Origin: Microlunatus speluncae
Lineage (GTDB): Bacteria > Actinomycetota > Actinomycetes > Propionibacteriales > Propionibacteriaceae
NCBI RefSeq assembly: GCF_009299835.1
Contig: NZ_VKCZ01000014.1
Coordinates: 186,001-250,000, forward strand
DNA: 64,000 nt
Reading direction: 5' to 3'
Below are positions 18,150 through 28,040 of the stretch, one piece after another. The notes beneath the pieces were generated by a model. That model did no database searches, was not told the origin of the DNA, and was given only the letters and a program-made list of their open reading frames with translations. Both the position numbers and the translations under genes were made by a program. Within the stretch, counting starts at the first letter, position 1; each line of letters starts with the position of its first letter.

Positions 18150-21100
18150 ATGAGCACAGTGCATTCCAGGCTGTCTCGGCCCGCCGAGGGTCTCTACGAC
18201 CCGGCGTACGAGCACGACGCCTGCGGCGTGGCGTTCGTCGCGACCCTGTCCGGCGAACCGACCCACACCATCGTCGAGCAGGGCCTGGAGGCGCTGCGCA
18301 ACCTCGACCACCGCGGCGCGACCGGCGCCGATCCCGGCACCGGTGACGGCGCCGGCATCCTGATCCAGGTCCCGGACGCGTTCCTGCGGGCCGAGGTCGG
18401 TTTCGACCTGCCCCGGCCGGGCGGCTACGCGGTCGGGCACGTGTTTCTGCCCGTCGACGACGAGGATGCGGCCAAGGCCCGGGCCCAGATCGAACTACTG
18501 GCGGAGGAGGAGAGCCTCACCGTCCTCGGCTGGCGGCCGGTGCCGACCGACCCGAGCTCGCTCAGCGACGTCTCCCGGGCCGCGATGCCGCGGTTCGAGC
18601 AGCTCTTCGTCGCCGCCCGGGCGACGCCGCTGATCGGAATGGCGCTGGAGCGGCTGGCGTACTGTCTGCGCCGCCGGGTGCAGAACGAGGTCGGGGTCTA
18701 CCTGTCCTCGTTGTCCTGCCGGACCCTGGTCTACAAGGGGATGCTGACCACCGCGCAGTTGGAGCAGGTGTTTCCCGAACTGCACGACGAGCGGCTGGCC
18801 AGCGCCCTGGCGATCGTGCACTCGCGCTTCTCCACCAACACGTTCCCGGCCTGGGAGCTGGCGCACCCGTTCCGGATGATCGCGCACAACGGCGAGATCA
18901 ACACGGTGATGGGCAACCGGAACTGGATGCGGGCCCGGGAGACGCTGCTGAAGAGCAACCTGCTGCCCGGTGACCTGGAGCGGCTGTTTCCGATCATCAC
19001 GCCCGGCGAATCCGACTCGGCCTCGTTTGATCAAGTGGTGGAGCTGTTGCACCTGGGCGGCCGGTCGCTGCCGCACGCGGTGCTGATGATGATCCCGGAG
19101 GCGTGGGAGAACAACGCCGAGATGGCCCGGGCGCAGAAGGACTTCTACGCCTTCCACTCCTGCCTGATGGAGCCGTGGGACGGCCCGGCCTGCGTGGTCT
19201 TCACCGACGGCACCCAGATCGGCGCCGTGCTCGACCGCAACGGGCTGCGACCGGGGAGGTTCTGGGTCACCGACGACGGCCTGGTGGTGCTCGCGTCGGA
19301 GTCGGGCGTGCTCGACCTGCCGGCCGAGAAGGTGATCAAGAAGGGCCGGTTGCAGCCGGGCAAGATGTTCCTGGCCGACCTGGCCGAGCACCGGATCATC
19401 GACGACGACGAGGTGAAGGGCTCGCTGGCCGCCGCCGCGCCGTACGGCGAATGGCTGGTCGGCGGCCGGATCGGCCTGTCCGACCTGCCGGAGCGGGAGC
19501 ACGTCCGGCACAGCCACGCCTCGGTCACCCGGCGGCAGCAGATCTTCGGCTACACCGAGGAGGAGCTGCGCCGGATCCTCGCCCCGATGGCCAACGCGGG
19601 GGCGGAGCCGATCGGCTCGATGGGCACCGACACCCCGGTCGCGGTGCTGAGCGAGCGGCCGCGGATGCTGTTCGACTACTTCTCCCAGCTGTTCGCGCAG
19701 GTGACCAACCCGCCGCTGGACGCGATCCGGGAAGAGCTGGTCACCTCGCTCTACAACACGATCGGGCCGGAGCACAATCTGCTCGAGCCCGGCCCGCGGT
19801 CCTGCCGCCGGGTGGTGCTGCCGTTCCCGGTGATCGACTCCGACGAGCTGAGCAAGATCAGGCACATCAACCGCGACGGCGACATGCCGGGCTACGCGAC
19901 GCACGTGATCAGGGGTTTGTACGACGTGCACGGCACCTCCGGCGGGCCGGGCGGCGCGGAGGCGCTGGCGGCCAAGCTGGAGGACCTGTGCGCCGAGACC
20001 TCGGCCGCGATCGCCGACGGCGCCCGGATCATCGTGCTGTCCGACCGGCACTCCACCGCCGAGCTGGCACCGATCCCGACGCTGCTGCTGACCTCGGCGA
20101 TCCACCACCACCTGGTCCGGGAGAAGACCCGGACCAAGGTCGGTCTGATCGTCGAGGCCGGCGACGTGCGCGAGGTGCACCACGTCGCGCTGTTGATCGG
20201 GTACGGCGCTGCCGCGGTGAACCCGTATCTGGCGATCGAGACGGTGGAGGACCTGGCCCGGCAGGGCGACTTTGTTGATCTTGAGCCCGAGGACGCCGTC
20301 AAGAACGTGATCAAGGCGCTCGGCAAGGGCGTACTCAAGGTGATGAGCAAGATGGGCGTCTCCACCGTCGCCTCCTACACCGGGGCGCAGATCTTCGAGG
20401 CGCTGGGCCTGGCGTCGGACCTGGTCGACCGCTACTTCACCGGCACCACCTCCAAGCTCGGCGGGATCGGACTGACCGAGCTGAGCGAAGAGGTCCGGCT
20501 GCGGCACCTCGGTGCCTATCCGGCGAACGGGATCCCGCTGGCTCACCGCCGGCTTGCGGTCGGCGGCGAGTACCAGTGGCGGCGGGAGGGTGAGCCGCAC
20601 CTGTTCGACCCGGAGACCGTGTTCCGGCTGCAGCACTCCACCCGGGCCGGCCGCTACGACATCTTCAAGACCTACACCCGGGCCGTCGATGATCAGTCCG
20701 AGCGGCTGATGACGCTGCGCGGTTTGCTGCACTTCAAGGGTGACCGGCCGGCCATCCCGATCGAGGAGGTGGAGCCGGTCTCGGAGATCGTCAAGCGGTT
20801 CTCCACCGGGGCGATGTCGTACGGCTCCATCTCCAAGGAGGCGCACGAGACCCTGGCGATCGCGATGAACCGGCTGGGCGGCAAGTCCAACACCGGTGAG
20901 GGCGGCGAGGACACCGACCGGCTGCACGACCCGGTCCGGCGGAGCGCGATCAAGCAGGTCGCCTCGGGTCGGTTCGGCGTCACCTCGGATTACCTGACCA
21001 ACGCCGACGACATCCAGATCAAGGTGGCCCAGGGCGCGAAGCCGGGGGAGGGTGGTCAACTGCCCGGGCCCAAGGTCTATCCCTGGGTGGCGAAGACCCG

Positions 21101-22703
21101 GCACTCGACGCCGGGCGTCGGTCTGATCTCGCCGCCGCCGCACCACGACATCTATTCGATCGAGGATCTGAAGCAGCTGATCCACGACTTGAAGTGCGCC
21201 AACCCGTCGGCGCGGGTGCACGTCAAGCTGGTGGCCGAGGTCGGCGTCGGTACGGTCGCGGCCGGGGTCAGCAAGGCCAAGGCCGATGTGGTGTTGATCT
21301 CCGGCCACGACGGCGGCACCGGCGCGGCGCCGCTGACCTCGCTCAAGCACGCCGGTGGTCCGTGGGAGCTCGGCCTGGCCGAGACCCAGCAGACGTTGTT
21401 GATCAACGGACTGCGGGACCGGATCGTGGTCCAGGTCGACGGTCAGTTGAAGACCGGCCGGGACGTGATCATCGGCGCCCTGCTCGGGGCCGAGGAGTTC
21501 GGCTTCGCCACCGCGCCGCTCGTGGTCAGCGGTTGCGTGCTGATGCGGGTCTGTCACCTGGACACCTGCCCGGTCGGCGTGGCGACCCAGAACCAGACGC
21601 TGCGGCAGCGGTTCACCGGCAAGCCCGAGTTCGTGATCAACTTCTTCGAATACATCGCCGAGGAGGTCCGGGAACACCTGGCTTCGTTGGGATTCCGGAC
21701 GCTGGACGAGGCGATCGGTCACGTCGAGCTGCTGGACGCGACCAAGGCTGTAGATCACTGGAAGGCGCACGGGCTGGACCTGAGCCCGATCCTGCACCTG
21801 CCGGAGCTGCCCGAGGGGGCGGCCCGGCACCAGGTGATCACCCAGGACCACGGCCTGGAGTCGTCGCTGGACACCGAGTTGATCAAGATCTGCCGGCCGG
21901 CGCTGGACAACGGCTCGCCGGTCCGGGCCCAGATCGACGTACGCAACATCCACCGCACCGTCGGCACCCGGCTCGGCCACGAGGTGACCAAGGCGACCGA
22001 CGGCGTCGGCCTGCCGGACGGCACCATCGACATCACCCTGACCGGCAGCGGCGGACAGAGCTTCGGCGCCTTCCTGCCGGCCGGCATCACGCTCCGGCTG
22101 GAGGGCGACAGCAACGACTATCTGGGCAAGGGCCTGTCCGGCGGCCGGATCGTCGTCCGCCCGGCCCGGGAGGCCGTGCTCACCGCGGAGGAAAACATCA
22201 TCGCCGGCAACGTGATCGCCTACGGCGCCACGTCCGGTGAGCTGTTCCTGCGCGGCGTCGTCGGCGAACGGTTCTGCGTCCGCAACTCCGGCGCCACGGC
22301 CGTGGTCGAGGGCGTCGGTGATCATGCCCTGGAGTACATGACCGGCGGCATCGTCGCGGTGCTCGGCCCGACCGGCCGCAACGTCGCCGCGGGCATGTCC
22401 GGCGGCATCGGCTACTTCCTCGACCTCGACCTGAGCCGGCTGAACGCCGAACTGGTCGACGCCGGGCTGCCGACCGAGGCCGACCTCGAGGTGCTTCGGG
22501 CCCTGATCGCGAAGCACGCCGAGAACACCGGCTCCGCCGTGGCCGAAGCGCTGCTGGCCGACTGGACCGCGGCGGCCCCGCGGTTCACCAAGGTGCTGCC
22601 GCGCGACTTCGCCCGGGTGGTCGCCGCCCGGGAACAGGCGGAACGAGACGGCCTCGACGACGCGACCACCACGACCCGGATGATGGAGGCCGCTCATGGC
22701 TGA
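18150..22703 (+). CDS. gltB: Glutamate synthase (NADPH) large subunit
   Basis: A 1517-residue protein converting glutamine and 2-oxoglutarate to two glutamates. The N-terminal nucleophile is Cys25 in [12 protein letters not shown], so a 24-residue propeptide must be removed. The class II amidotransferase domain is followed by the central domain, the FMN/synthase domain with [10 protein letters not shown] and [14 protein letters not shown], the [3Fe-4S] cysteines in [15 protein letters not shown] (near residue 1130), and the C-terminal beta-helix with repeated GG motifs. The ATG at 18150 ([11 protein letters not shown]) places Cys at a normal position. It overlaps gltD by eight bases. The large antisense frame over the gene is a shadow. 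Confidence 0.97.
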   Translation: MSTVHSRLSRPAEGLYDPAYEHDACGVAFVATLSGEPTHTIVEQGLEALRNLDHRGATGADPGTGDGAGILIQVPDAFLRAEVGFDLPRPGGYAVGHVFLPVDDEDAAKARAQIELLAEEESLTVLGWRPVPTDPSSLSDVSRAAMPRFEQLFVAARATPLIGMALERLAYCLRRRVQNEVGVYLSSLSCRTLVYKGMLTTAQLEQVFPELHDERLASALAIVHSRFSTNTFPAWELAHPFRMIAHNGEINTVMGNRNWMRARETLLKSNLLPGDLERLFPIITPGESDSASFDQVVELLHLGGRSLPHAVLMMIPEAWENNAEMARAQKDFYAFHSCLMEPWDGPACVVFTDGTQIGAVLDRNGLRPGRFWVTDDGLVVLASESGVLDLPAEKVIKKGRLQPGKMFLADLAEHRIIDDDEVKGSLAAAAPYGEWLVGGRIGLSDLPEREHVRHSHASVTRRQQIFGYTEEELRRILAPMANAGAEPIGSMGTDTPVAVLSERPRMLFDYFSQLFAQVTNPPLDAIREELVTSLYNTIGPEHNLLEPGPRSCRRVVLPFPVIDSDELSKIRHINRDGDMPGYATHVIRGLYDVHGTSGGPGGAEALAAKLEDLCAETSAAIADGARIIVLSDRHSTAELAPIPTLLLTSAIHHHLVREKTRTKVGLIVEAGDVREVHHVALLIGYGAAAVNPYLAIETVEDLARQGDFVDLEPEDAVKNVIKALGKGVLKVMSKMGVSTVASYTGAQIFEALGLASDLVDRYFTGTTSKLGGIGLTELSEEVRLRHLGAYPANGIPLAHRRLAVGGEYQWRREGEPHLFDPETVFRLQHSTRAGRYDIFKTYTRAVDDQSERLMTLRGLLHFKGDRPAIPIEEVEPVSEIVKRFSTGAMSYGSISKEAHETLAIAMNRLGGKSNTGEGGEDTDRLHDPVRRSAIKQVASGRFGVTSDYLTNADDIQIKVAQGAKPGEGGQLPGPKVYPWVAKTRHSTPGVGLISPPPHHDIYSIEDLKQLIHDLKCANPSARVHVKLVAEVGVGTVAAGVSKAKADVVLISGHDGGTGAAPLTSLKHAGGPWELGLAETQQTLLINGLRDRIVVQVDGQLKTGRDVIIGALLGAEEFGFATAPLVVSGCVLMRVCHLDTCPVGVATQNQTLRQRFTGKPEFVINFFEYIAEEVREHLASLGFRTLDEAIGHVELLDATKAVDHWKAHGLDLSPILHLPELPEGAARHQVITQDHGLESSLDTELIKICRPALDNGSPVRAQIDVRNIHRTVGTRLGHEVTKATDGVGLPDGTIDITLTGSGGQSFGAFLPAGITLRLEGDSNDYLGKGLSGGRIVVRPAREAVLTAEENIIAGNVIAYGATSGELFLRGVVGERFCVRNSGATAVVEGVGDHALEYMTGGIVAVLGPTGRNVAAGMSGGIGYFLDLDLSRLNAELVDAGLPTEADLEVLRALIAKHAENTGSAVAEALLADWTAAAPRFTKVLPRDFARVVAAREQAERDGLDDATTTTRMMEAAHG

Positions 22704-24156
22704 TCCACGAGGATTCCTCAAGCATCCCCGCCGGGTGGCCGAGCGCCGCCCGGTCACCGAGCGGGTGAAGGACTGGAACGAGGTCTATCCGGGCACGCCC
22801 GGCCGGGCCCTGCTGCCGATCATCAGTGATCAGGCCGGCCGCTGCATGGACTGCGGTATCCCGTTCTGCCACACCGGCTGCCCGCTCGGCAATCTCATCC
22901 CCGAATGGAACGACCTGGTCTGGCGCGACGACTGGGCCGAGGCCCTGGAACGGCTGCACGCGACCAACAACTTCCCGGAGTTCACCGGCCGGGTCTGCCC
23001 GGCGCCGTGCGAGGACGCCTGCGTGGTGGCGATCGCCGACGAACCGGTGACGATCAAGAACGTCGAGGTCGCGATCATCGACAAGGCGTGGGACGAGCGC
23101 CGGGTCGAGCCGCAGCCACCCGAATGGCACACCGGCAGCACCGTCGCGGTGATCGGCTCCGGCCCGGCGGGCCTGGCCGCCGCCCAACAGCTGACCCGGG
23201 CCGGCCACACCGTCGCCGTCTTCGAGCGGGACGACAAGCCGGGCGGCCTGCTCCGCTACGGGATCCCCGAGTTCAAGATGGAGAAGAAGGTCGTCGATCG
23301 CCGGATCCGGCAGATGCGCGACGAGGGCACCAACTTCCGCTGCAACGTCAAGGTCGGCATCGACGTCACCGGCCACCAGCTGCGGCAGCGCTACGACGCG
23401 GTGGTCGTCGCCACCGGCGCGACCGTGCCGCGCAAGCTCGAAGCGGTCAACCCGGAGCTCGGCGGCGTGCACTACGCCATGGACTACCTGACCCAGGGCA
23501 ACCGCGCCTCGCTCGGCGAGGACGTGCCGGACCAGATCACCGCCGCCGGCAAGAACGTGATCATCATCGGCGGCGGCGACACCGGCGCCGACTGCCTTGG
23601 CACCGCCATCCGGCAGGGCGCAAAATCGATCTTGCAGCTGGAGCACAACATCACCCCGCCGGACCAGCGGGAAGCCCACGAGCCGTGGCCGACCTACCCG
23701 CGGATCTTCCGGTCCTCGGCCGCCAACGAAGAGGGTGGTGAGCGGATCTTCAAGGCCGCGACCACGGAGCTGGTCGGCGACGACGACGGCACCGTGCGGG
23801 CCCTGCGGATCGTCGAGGTGGTCCGGCAAAATCGGGTGAACACCCCTGTCGAGGGAACCGACCGGGAGTTCCCGGCCGACCTCGTCCTGCTCGCCATGGG
23901 CTACACCGGTCCGGAGCCCGACCTGCTGGATCAGCTGGGCGTCTCGACCGACCGCGGGCTGGCCGTACGGGCCGAGAACTACTCGACCGATGCCGACGGA
24001 GTCTTCGTCTGTGGTGACGCCGGCCGCGGGCAATCCTTGGTCGTCTGGGCCATCGCCGAGGGTCGGGCCTGCGCCGCGACCGTGGACGAGTATCTGTCCG
24101 GATCCACCAAGCTGCCTCGACCGATTCCGTCCACAGCGCGGCAGATGGCCGTCTGA
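22696..24156 (+). CDS. gltD: Glutamate synthase (NADPH) small subunit
   Basis: A 486-residue flavoprotein that passes electrons from NADPH to the large subunit. The N-terminal domain carries the [4Fe-4S] cysteines ([17 protein letters not shown] and CPAPCEDAC, residues about 52-120). The FAD loop is [12 protein letters not shown] (about 150) and the NADPH loop is [11 protein letters not shown] (about 285). The end [18 protein letters not shown] is the usual FAD-binding GD motif. The start lies inside the last codons of gltB, so the two subunits are translationally coupled. Confidence 0.97.
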   Translation: MADPRGFLKHPRRVAERRPVTERVKDWNEVYPGTPGRALLPIISDQAGRCMDCGIPFCHTGCPLGNLIPEWNDLVWRDDWAEALERLHATNNFPEFTGRVCPAPCEDACVVAIADEPVTIKNVEVAIIDKAWDERRVEPQPPEWHTGSTVAVIGSGPAGLAAAQQLTRAGHTVAVFERDDKPGGLLRYGIPEFKMEKKVVDRRIRQMRDEGTNFRCNVKVGIDVTGHQLRQRYDAVVVATGATVPRKLEAVNPELGGVHYAMDYLTQGNRASLGEDVPDQITAAGKNVIIIGGGDTGADCLGTAIRQGAKSILQLEHNITPPDQREAHEPWPTYPRIFRSSAANEEGGERIFKAATTELVGDDDGTVRALRIVEVVRQNRVNTPVEGTDREFPADLVLLAMGYTGPEPDLLDQLGVSTDRGLAVRAENYSTDADGVFVCGDAGRGQSLVVWAIAEGRACAATVDEYLSGSTKLPRPIPSTARQMAV

Positions 24157-24450
24157 GTCCACGGTCGATCTGACTTGGTCGTGGGCCCGCGTTGAGGTCT
24201 GGGGGTCTGTGCGCGGGCAACCATCCGCCCGCGGGTGATCAAGGTGCCGCTCCCGCGGTATGGCGTCCGCGTGCTCCCGCCAGGCCCGCCCACTGATCAT
24301 GGTGGACTGGTCATGCGCTTCTCGATGGGAGGTTTGGGTGTTCGTTCCCTGAGCCGATCGAAGGGCAAGTCGGCTGGTGCCCCTTCGGCTTCGGCCTGAC
24401 GGCCGGAAAACGCGCCGAGGAGCGGGCGGGTCGCGGCGGCCCGTGGACTC
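24157..24450 (+). repeat. Gene-free segment with REP-like element and companion
   Basis: No gene seen. A REP-like variant (TTCGTTCCCTGAGCCGATCG) lies at 24341-24366, preceded by GGGAGGTTTGGGTG and followed at about 24405 by CGGCCGGAAAACGCG, the same block order as at 25392-25480. This is the first unit of the repeat island that runs to 25.93 kb. Confidence 0.65.
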
Positions 24451-24816
24451 TTACGGCCGGGCGCCGGTTTGGACGTCAGCCGGCGCTGGTTGGGCCTTGA
24501 CTGTTTCCCGGCTCAACCGGCGGGTGGATTCACGCGGTTGTTGCAACACCGGTTGATGCTGTCGGGTTTGACATAGCTGGCTGTGTGCTTCGGCGGGGGT
24601 GCGCCAGTCGAGGGTTTGCGGGGTCCTCACGTCGGCATCGGCCTGCGCGGTCGAGGCTCGGTGCGGCAGCTTGTGCCGATCACTCGGACCGCGATCATGC
24701 TTCACCCGCCGCAACTCACGACTGATCGTCGACGGATCCCGGCCCGACTTCCACGCGATCGCCCGCTCCCGAGCCCCGGCGATCTCCTCTCTGCTCGGCC
24801 TGATGGTCGGAAAGAA
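24451..24816 (-). pseudogene. Collapsed IS30-type transposase remnant
   Basis: Reading the minus strand from about 24801, one open frame gives RPSREEIAGARERAIAW then GRDPSTISRELRR, the helix-turn-helix region of IS30-family transposases. About 25 residues later comes TPQTLDWRTPAEA, which is the extreme C-terminal signature of the same family. The whole DDE catalytic core is missing, so a large in-frame deletion has joined the two ends. No start codon of the expected N-terminus and no flanking target duplication could be identified. The product, if made, could bind DNA but not transpose. Confidence 0.65.
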
Positions 24817-25131
24817 CGCGCTAAGGAGCGGACGGGTTGGCGCGGTCGGTGAGGATGGCGGCCGGGCTCGGTTGGGGCGGGTCGATGGTGGCGGCTGGGT
24901 GGTGGTCTGGCCGGGTCGGTCTTCGGGGTGTCCGGAATCGACCCGACGTGACGGGATCCGGGGGTTGTCGGCGGGTTTCGGGTGACGTTGGGTCGATTTC
25001 GGACATCGGATTACCGGTCAGGCGGGGATCTCGCAGAGTTGATCGGTGGGTCCGGCCTCTGGAAGCGAACAGCCTGGCACCCGATCCAAGATCAGGTGGA
25101 TCGAGGCTGAGCTTGTCGAAGGGCCGGCCAG
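24796..25131 (+). repeat. Long direct repeat, copy A (about 336 bp)
   Basis: Nearly identical to 25456-25801. Shared blocks include AAAGAACGCG near the left end, GTGTCCGGAATCGACCCGAC, TTGGGTCGATTTCGGACATC and GGGGATCTCGCAGAGTTGAT, ending with a REP-like core (GGCTGAGCTTGTCGAAGGG). The left edge falls exactly inside the transposase remnant. Differences are small indels and substitutions. No gene is supported in it. Confidence 0.85.
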
Positions 25132-25152
25132 TTCCGTCCGGCGCTGAGAACC

Positions 25153-25430
25153 TTGATCGATCCGGCTTGCCCTTTCGACAGCCTCAGGACGGCGCTTCGA
25201 CAGGCTCAGGGAGCGGATGATCTTCCCTCCACCGATCCTTGCGCAGTTGATCACCATGGCGGCAAGGGGGATCTCTGATCTCGGTCTCGGGTGTTCCTAC
25301 CTGACCTCGTCGAGGGGGACGTTGGCTGGCTCAGGGAGCGGATGATCTTTCGCTGACCTCCGTTTCCTCGTGCTGTAGGGCCTATCGATCGGGAGGTTTG
25401 GGTGTTCGTTCCCTGAGCTTGTCGAAGGGC
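25153..25430 (+). repeat. Cluster of REP-like elements in both orientations
   Basis: Three REP-like copies: CCTTTCGACAGCCTCAGGA-type at 25169-25190, CTTCGACAGGCTCAGGGA at 25195-25213, and TTCGTTCCCTGAGCTTGTCG at 25405-25426 in the opposite orientation. The sequence between 25214 and 25404 holds no gene I can support. Confidence 0.65.
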
Positions 25431-25455
25431 AGGCCGGCTGGTGCGCCTCCGGTTT

Positions 25456-25801
25456 CGGCCTGACGGCCGGAAAGAACGCGTCAAGGAGCGGGCGGGTTGG
25501 CGCGGTCGGTGAGGATGGCGGCCGGGCACGGTTGGGCGTGGGTCGATGGTGGCGGCTGGGTTGGGGTGGTGTGGTCGGGGCGGCGGTCTTGGTGGGGTGT
25601 CCGGAATCGACCCGACGTGACGGGATCCGGGGCGTTGTCGGCGGGTTTCGGGTGACGTTGGGTCGATTTCGGACATCGGATTACCGGTCAGGCGGGGATC
25701 TCGCAGAGTTGATTGGTGGGTCCGGCCTCTGGGAGCGAACAGCCTGGCGCCCGATCCAAGCTCAGGTGGATCCAGGCTGAGCTTGTCGAAGGGCCGGCCA
25801 G
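25456..25801 (+). repeat. Long direct repeat, copy B (about 346 bp)
   Basis: Second copy of the repeat at 24796-25131, separated by about 325 bases. It carries a small insertion near 25560-25590 (extra GTGGTG-like bases). It also ends in the REP-like core at 25775-25793. The gap from 25802 to 25930 contains one further degenerate REP (CCTTCGACGGGCTCGCGGG, about 25910-25929). Confidence 0.85.
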
Positions 25802-25992
25802 AGCAGATCGGCGCTGCGGACTGACCGGCCGGAGCCAGGGCAGTCGTCCAGCCCGAGCCAGCCGATCACCGTGCCGCAGGGCCGTCGATGTTGACGGATC
25901 TGGTTTGTCCTTCGACGGGCTCGCGGGCGGGTGATCTTTGGGTTGGTGTCCTGGATTTTCCTTGTTTTGCTGCGTTTGTGGGCGGCGACAGC

Positions 25993-25998
25993 TATAAT
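25993..25998 (+). promoter_or_regulatory. Consensus -10 box TATAAT, leaderless
   Basis: A perfect TATAAT is followed by seven bases and the ATG of the HNH gene, so the transcript should begin at or next to the start codon. The preceding 70 bases are T-rich and unlike the rest of the window; no clear -35 box is present. Confidence 0.65.
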
Positions 25999-26005
25999 AG
26001 AACAC

Positions 26006-27505
26006 ATGTTCGAGTCGTTGGAGTTGCGGGTTGCCGGGTACGGCACCGACGACATCCTCAAAGCTGCCAAGGCCGCGGTGCGGGCGCGGCTGGAAGCGGA
26101 GAACGAACTGATCGCCTGGACCGCGGCCTGGGCGGACGCGAACTCCGCGGACTCGATCCATCCCGACGAGCTGCGATTGCGGGGCGGGCCGCGAGGGATC
26201 CGGCCTGGCGGGGACGGGACGCCGGAGGTCAACGATCTGGCCCTGGTCGAGCTGGCGGTGGCGATGCGGAAGGGTGAGTTCGCCGGGACCCGGTTCGTCG
26301 GTGAGGTGCTCGATGTCAGGTTTCGGTTGCCTCTGTTGTGGGAGAAGGTGATGGGGTGTGAGGTGGAGGGCTGGCAGGCCCGCACGATCGCCCGGATGAC
26401 CCACCACCTCACCCTCGAGCAGGCCCTCCAGGTGGATGCGGACCTGGCCGGGTTCGCCGGGTTGGTCGGGTTCTCGAAGCTGCGGGATCGGGCGGAGGCG
26501 GCGATCGCGCGGGTCGATGCGGAGCGGGTGGAGCGGGTCGCGGCGGAACGGAAGTCCGAGTTGGGGGTGTGGTTGTCGCAGACCTCCGATGAAGGGTTGA
26601 AGTCGCTGTTTGCCCGTCTCGAACCGGCCGCGGCGATCCGGTTGTATGCCCGGATCCAGGAGCTTGCCGACGCGCTTCCCGCCGATGACCGCACGCCGGA
26701 CGAACGCCGCGCCGAAGCGCTCGCGTTGTTGGGTAATGAGTTGGAGGCGACCCGGATCCTGGCCGAGGCGCGGCAGCCTGATCTGTTCGCCGAGGAGTTC
26801 GCCGCCGCGGTCCAACCGGTCGCGGGCGAGGACCCCGACGAGCCGGTCGAGGAGTCCGAGCTACACCAGTCGTTGCGGGATCAGCCGGCCATGATCACCG
26901 ATACGGGACTGGTCGTGTTCAGGGCGGCGGTCGAGCGGATCGTGGCCGGGCTGGATCCGTCCCTGCTGTTGCCGACCTCGACCCTGGTCGTGCACGTCGC
27001 GGCGGAATCGTTGGAGACCGGGTCCGGGATCTGTCGGGTGCCGGGGATCGGGCCGACCACGATGGGTGTGGTGAAGGACTGGCTCGGTCATGATCGGGTG
27101 AACGTCGTTCCGGTGGTTGATCTGAATGATCCGCCGGCACCGGTCGATGCCTACGAGATCCCCGACCGGCACAGACGCTATCTGCGGTTCGCCCGGCCGG
27201 GGAGCAGTTTCCCGTGGTCGACCGCGACCGGGAACCTGGAGCTTGATCACACCGTGCCCTATCGGTCGATGGGCGAGGGTGGGCCGCCGGGCCAGACCGG
27301 CATCGACGCTCTGGCCCCGCTGGCGAGACGGGAGCATCGGGCGGTGACCCACGGTGGGTGGCGGCGGCGACAACCCGAGCCGGGCACGATGATCTTCCGA
27401 TCACCGCACGGCGACACCCAGCTCACCAACCACTCCGGCACCTTCGACCTCGGTCGCGGGATGTTCGCCCGCGCCGTCTGGGACGCGAGCACTCCAACGC
27501 GCTGA
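26006..27505 (+). CDS. DUF222 / HNH endonuclease-domain protein
   Basis: A 499-residue protein of the actinobacterial DUF222-HNH type (13E12-repeat-like). The long helical DUF222 domain covers about residues 10-380. The HNH site near the end shows LELDHTVPY (first His of the pair), then LAPLARREHRAVTHGGW. Such proteins are abundant and often multi-copy; their biological role is not settled. The ATG follows a TATAAT box by seven bases, so the upstream 25-codon extension of the frame is rejected. The AT-richer promoter and location in a repeat island suggest acquired DNA. Its last codons (ARAVWDASTPTR) are echoed four times in the downstream array. Confidence 0.85.
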   Translation: MFESLELRVAGYGTDDILKAAKAAVRARLEAENELIAWTAAWADANSADSIHPDELRLRGGPRGIRPGGDGTPEVNDLALVELAVAMRKGEFAGTRFVGEVLDVRFRLPLLWEKVMGCEVEGWQARTIARMTHHLTLEQALQVDADLAGFAGLVGFSKLRDRAEAAIARVDAERVERVAAERKSELGVWLSQTSDEGLKSLFARLEPAAAIRLYARIQELADALPADDRTPDERRAEALALLGNELEATRILAEARQPDLFAEEFAAAVQPVAGEDPDEPVEESELHQSLRDQPAMITDTGLVVFRAAVERIVAGLDPSLLLPTSTLVVHVAAESLETGSGICRVPGIGPTTMGVVKDWLGHDRVNVVPVVDLNDPPAPVDAYEIPDRHRRYLRFARPGSSFPWSTATGNLELDHTVPYRSMGEGGPPGQTGIDALAPLARREHRAVTHGGWRRRQPEPGTMIFRSPHGDTQLTNHSGTFDLGRGMFARAVWDASTPTR

Positions 27506-27512
27506 AGCGCGC

Positions 27513-28037
27513 GGGATAGGTCAGTCGGGCCAGTTGATCTTGGGTGTGGCTGAGGTCTGTTCCGGGGTCTTGGTCGCTGCCGCGGGCTTTCGCTCGCGCG
27601 TGATGTCTGGGCCGCTTCTACGGTTCCGCCCTGCTGATCCGCGTGGGATAGGTCAGTCGGGCCAGTTGATCTTGGGTGTGGCTGAGGTCTGTTCCGGGGT
27701 CTTGGTCGCTGCCGCGGGCATTCGCTCGCGCGTGATGGCTGGGCCGCTTCTACGGTTCCGCCCTGCTGATCCGCCGTGGGATAGGTCAGTCGGACCTGTT
27801 GATCTTGGGTGTGGCTGAGGTCTGTTCCGGGGTATTGGTCGCTGCCGCGCTTTCGCTCGCGCGTGATGGCTGGGCCGCTTCTACGGTTCCGCCCTGCTGA
27901 TCCACGCGGGATAGGTCAGCGGGACCAGTTGATCTTGCGCGTGGCTGAGGTCTATTCCGGCGTCTTGGTCGTGGACGCGGGGCTTGGCTCGCGCGCGCTG
28001 TCTGGGACGCAACAGTTCCATCCCGCTGATCCGCGTT
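27513..28037 (+). repeat. Tandem array of four ~131 bp units built from convergent gene ends
   Basis: Units start at 27513, 27645, 27778 and 27908 (periods 132, 133, 130 and 130) and a fifth start merges with the winged-helix gene at 28038. Each unit begins GGGATAGGTCAG then the reverse-strand tail of the winged-helix gene (KINWPD or variant plus stop). It ends with a forward-strand tail resembling the HNH protein (unit 4 reads ARAVWDATVPSR plus TGA at 28027-28029). Units 1-3 are close to each other; unit 4 is more divergent. No ORF of its own is supported. Confidence 0.88.
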
Positions 28038-28040
28038 GGG

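Noticed and set aside
18495-22757. A 1420-residue open frame on the strand opposite gltB
   Set aside because: Its composition is Arg/Gly/Val/Asp-rich with no domain, and the plus strand is clearly gltB. High GC third positions leave the antisense frame open.
24583-25220. Small plus-strand frames in the repeat island
   Set aside because: They fall inside repeats or the transposase remnant, have no ribosome site or domain, and change between the two repeat copies.
25931-26005. N-terminal extension of the HNH protein (MIFGLVSWIFLVLLRLW)
   Set aside because: It would place the TATAAT box inside the coding region; the family begins at the later ATG.
27513-28037. CRISPR array
   Set aside because: Units are about 131 bp and almost wholly repetitive, with no short repeat-spacer alternation and no cas genes; they derive from neighbouring gene ends.
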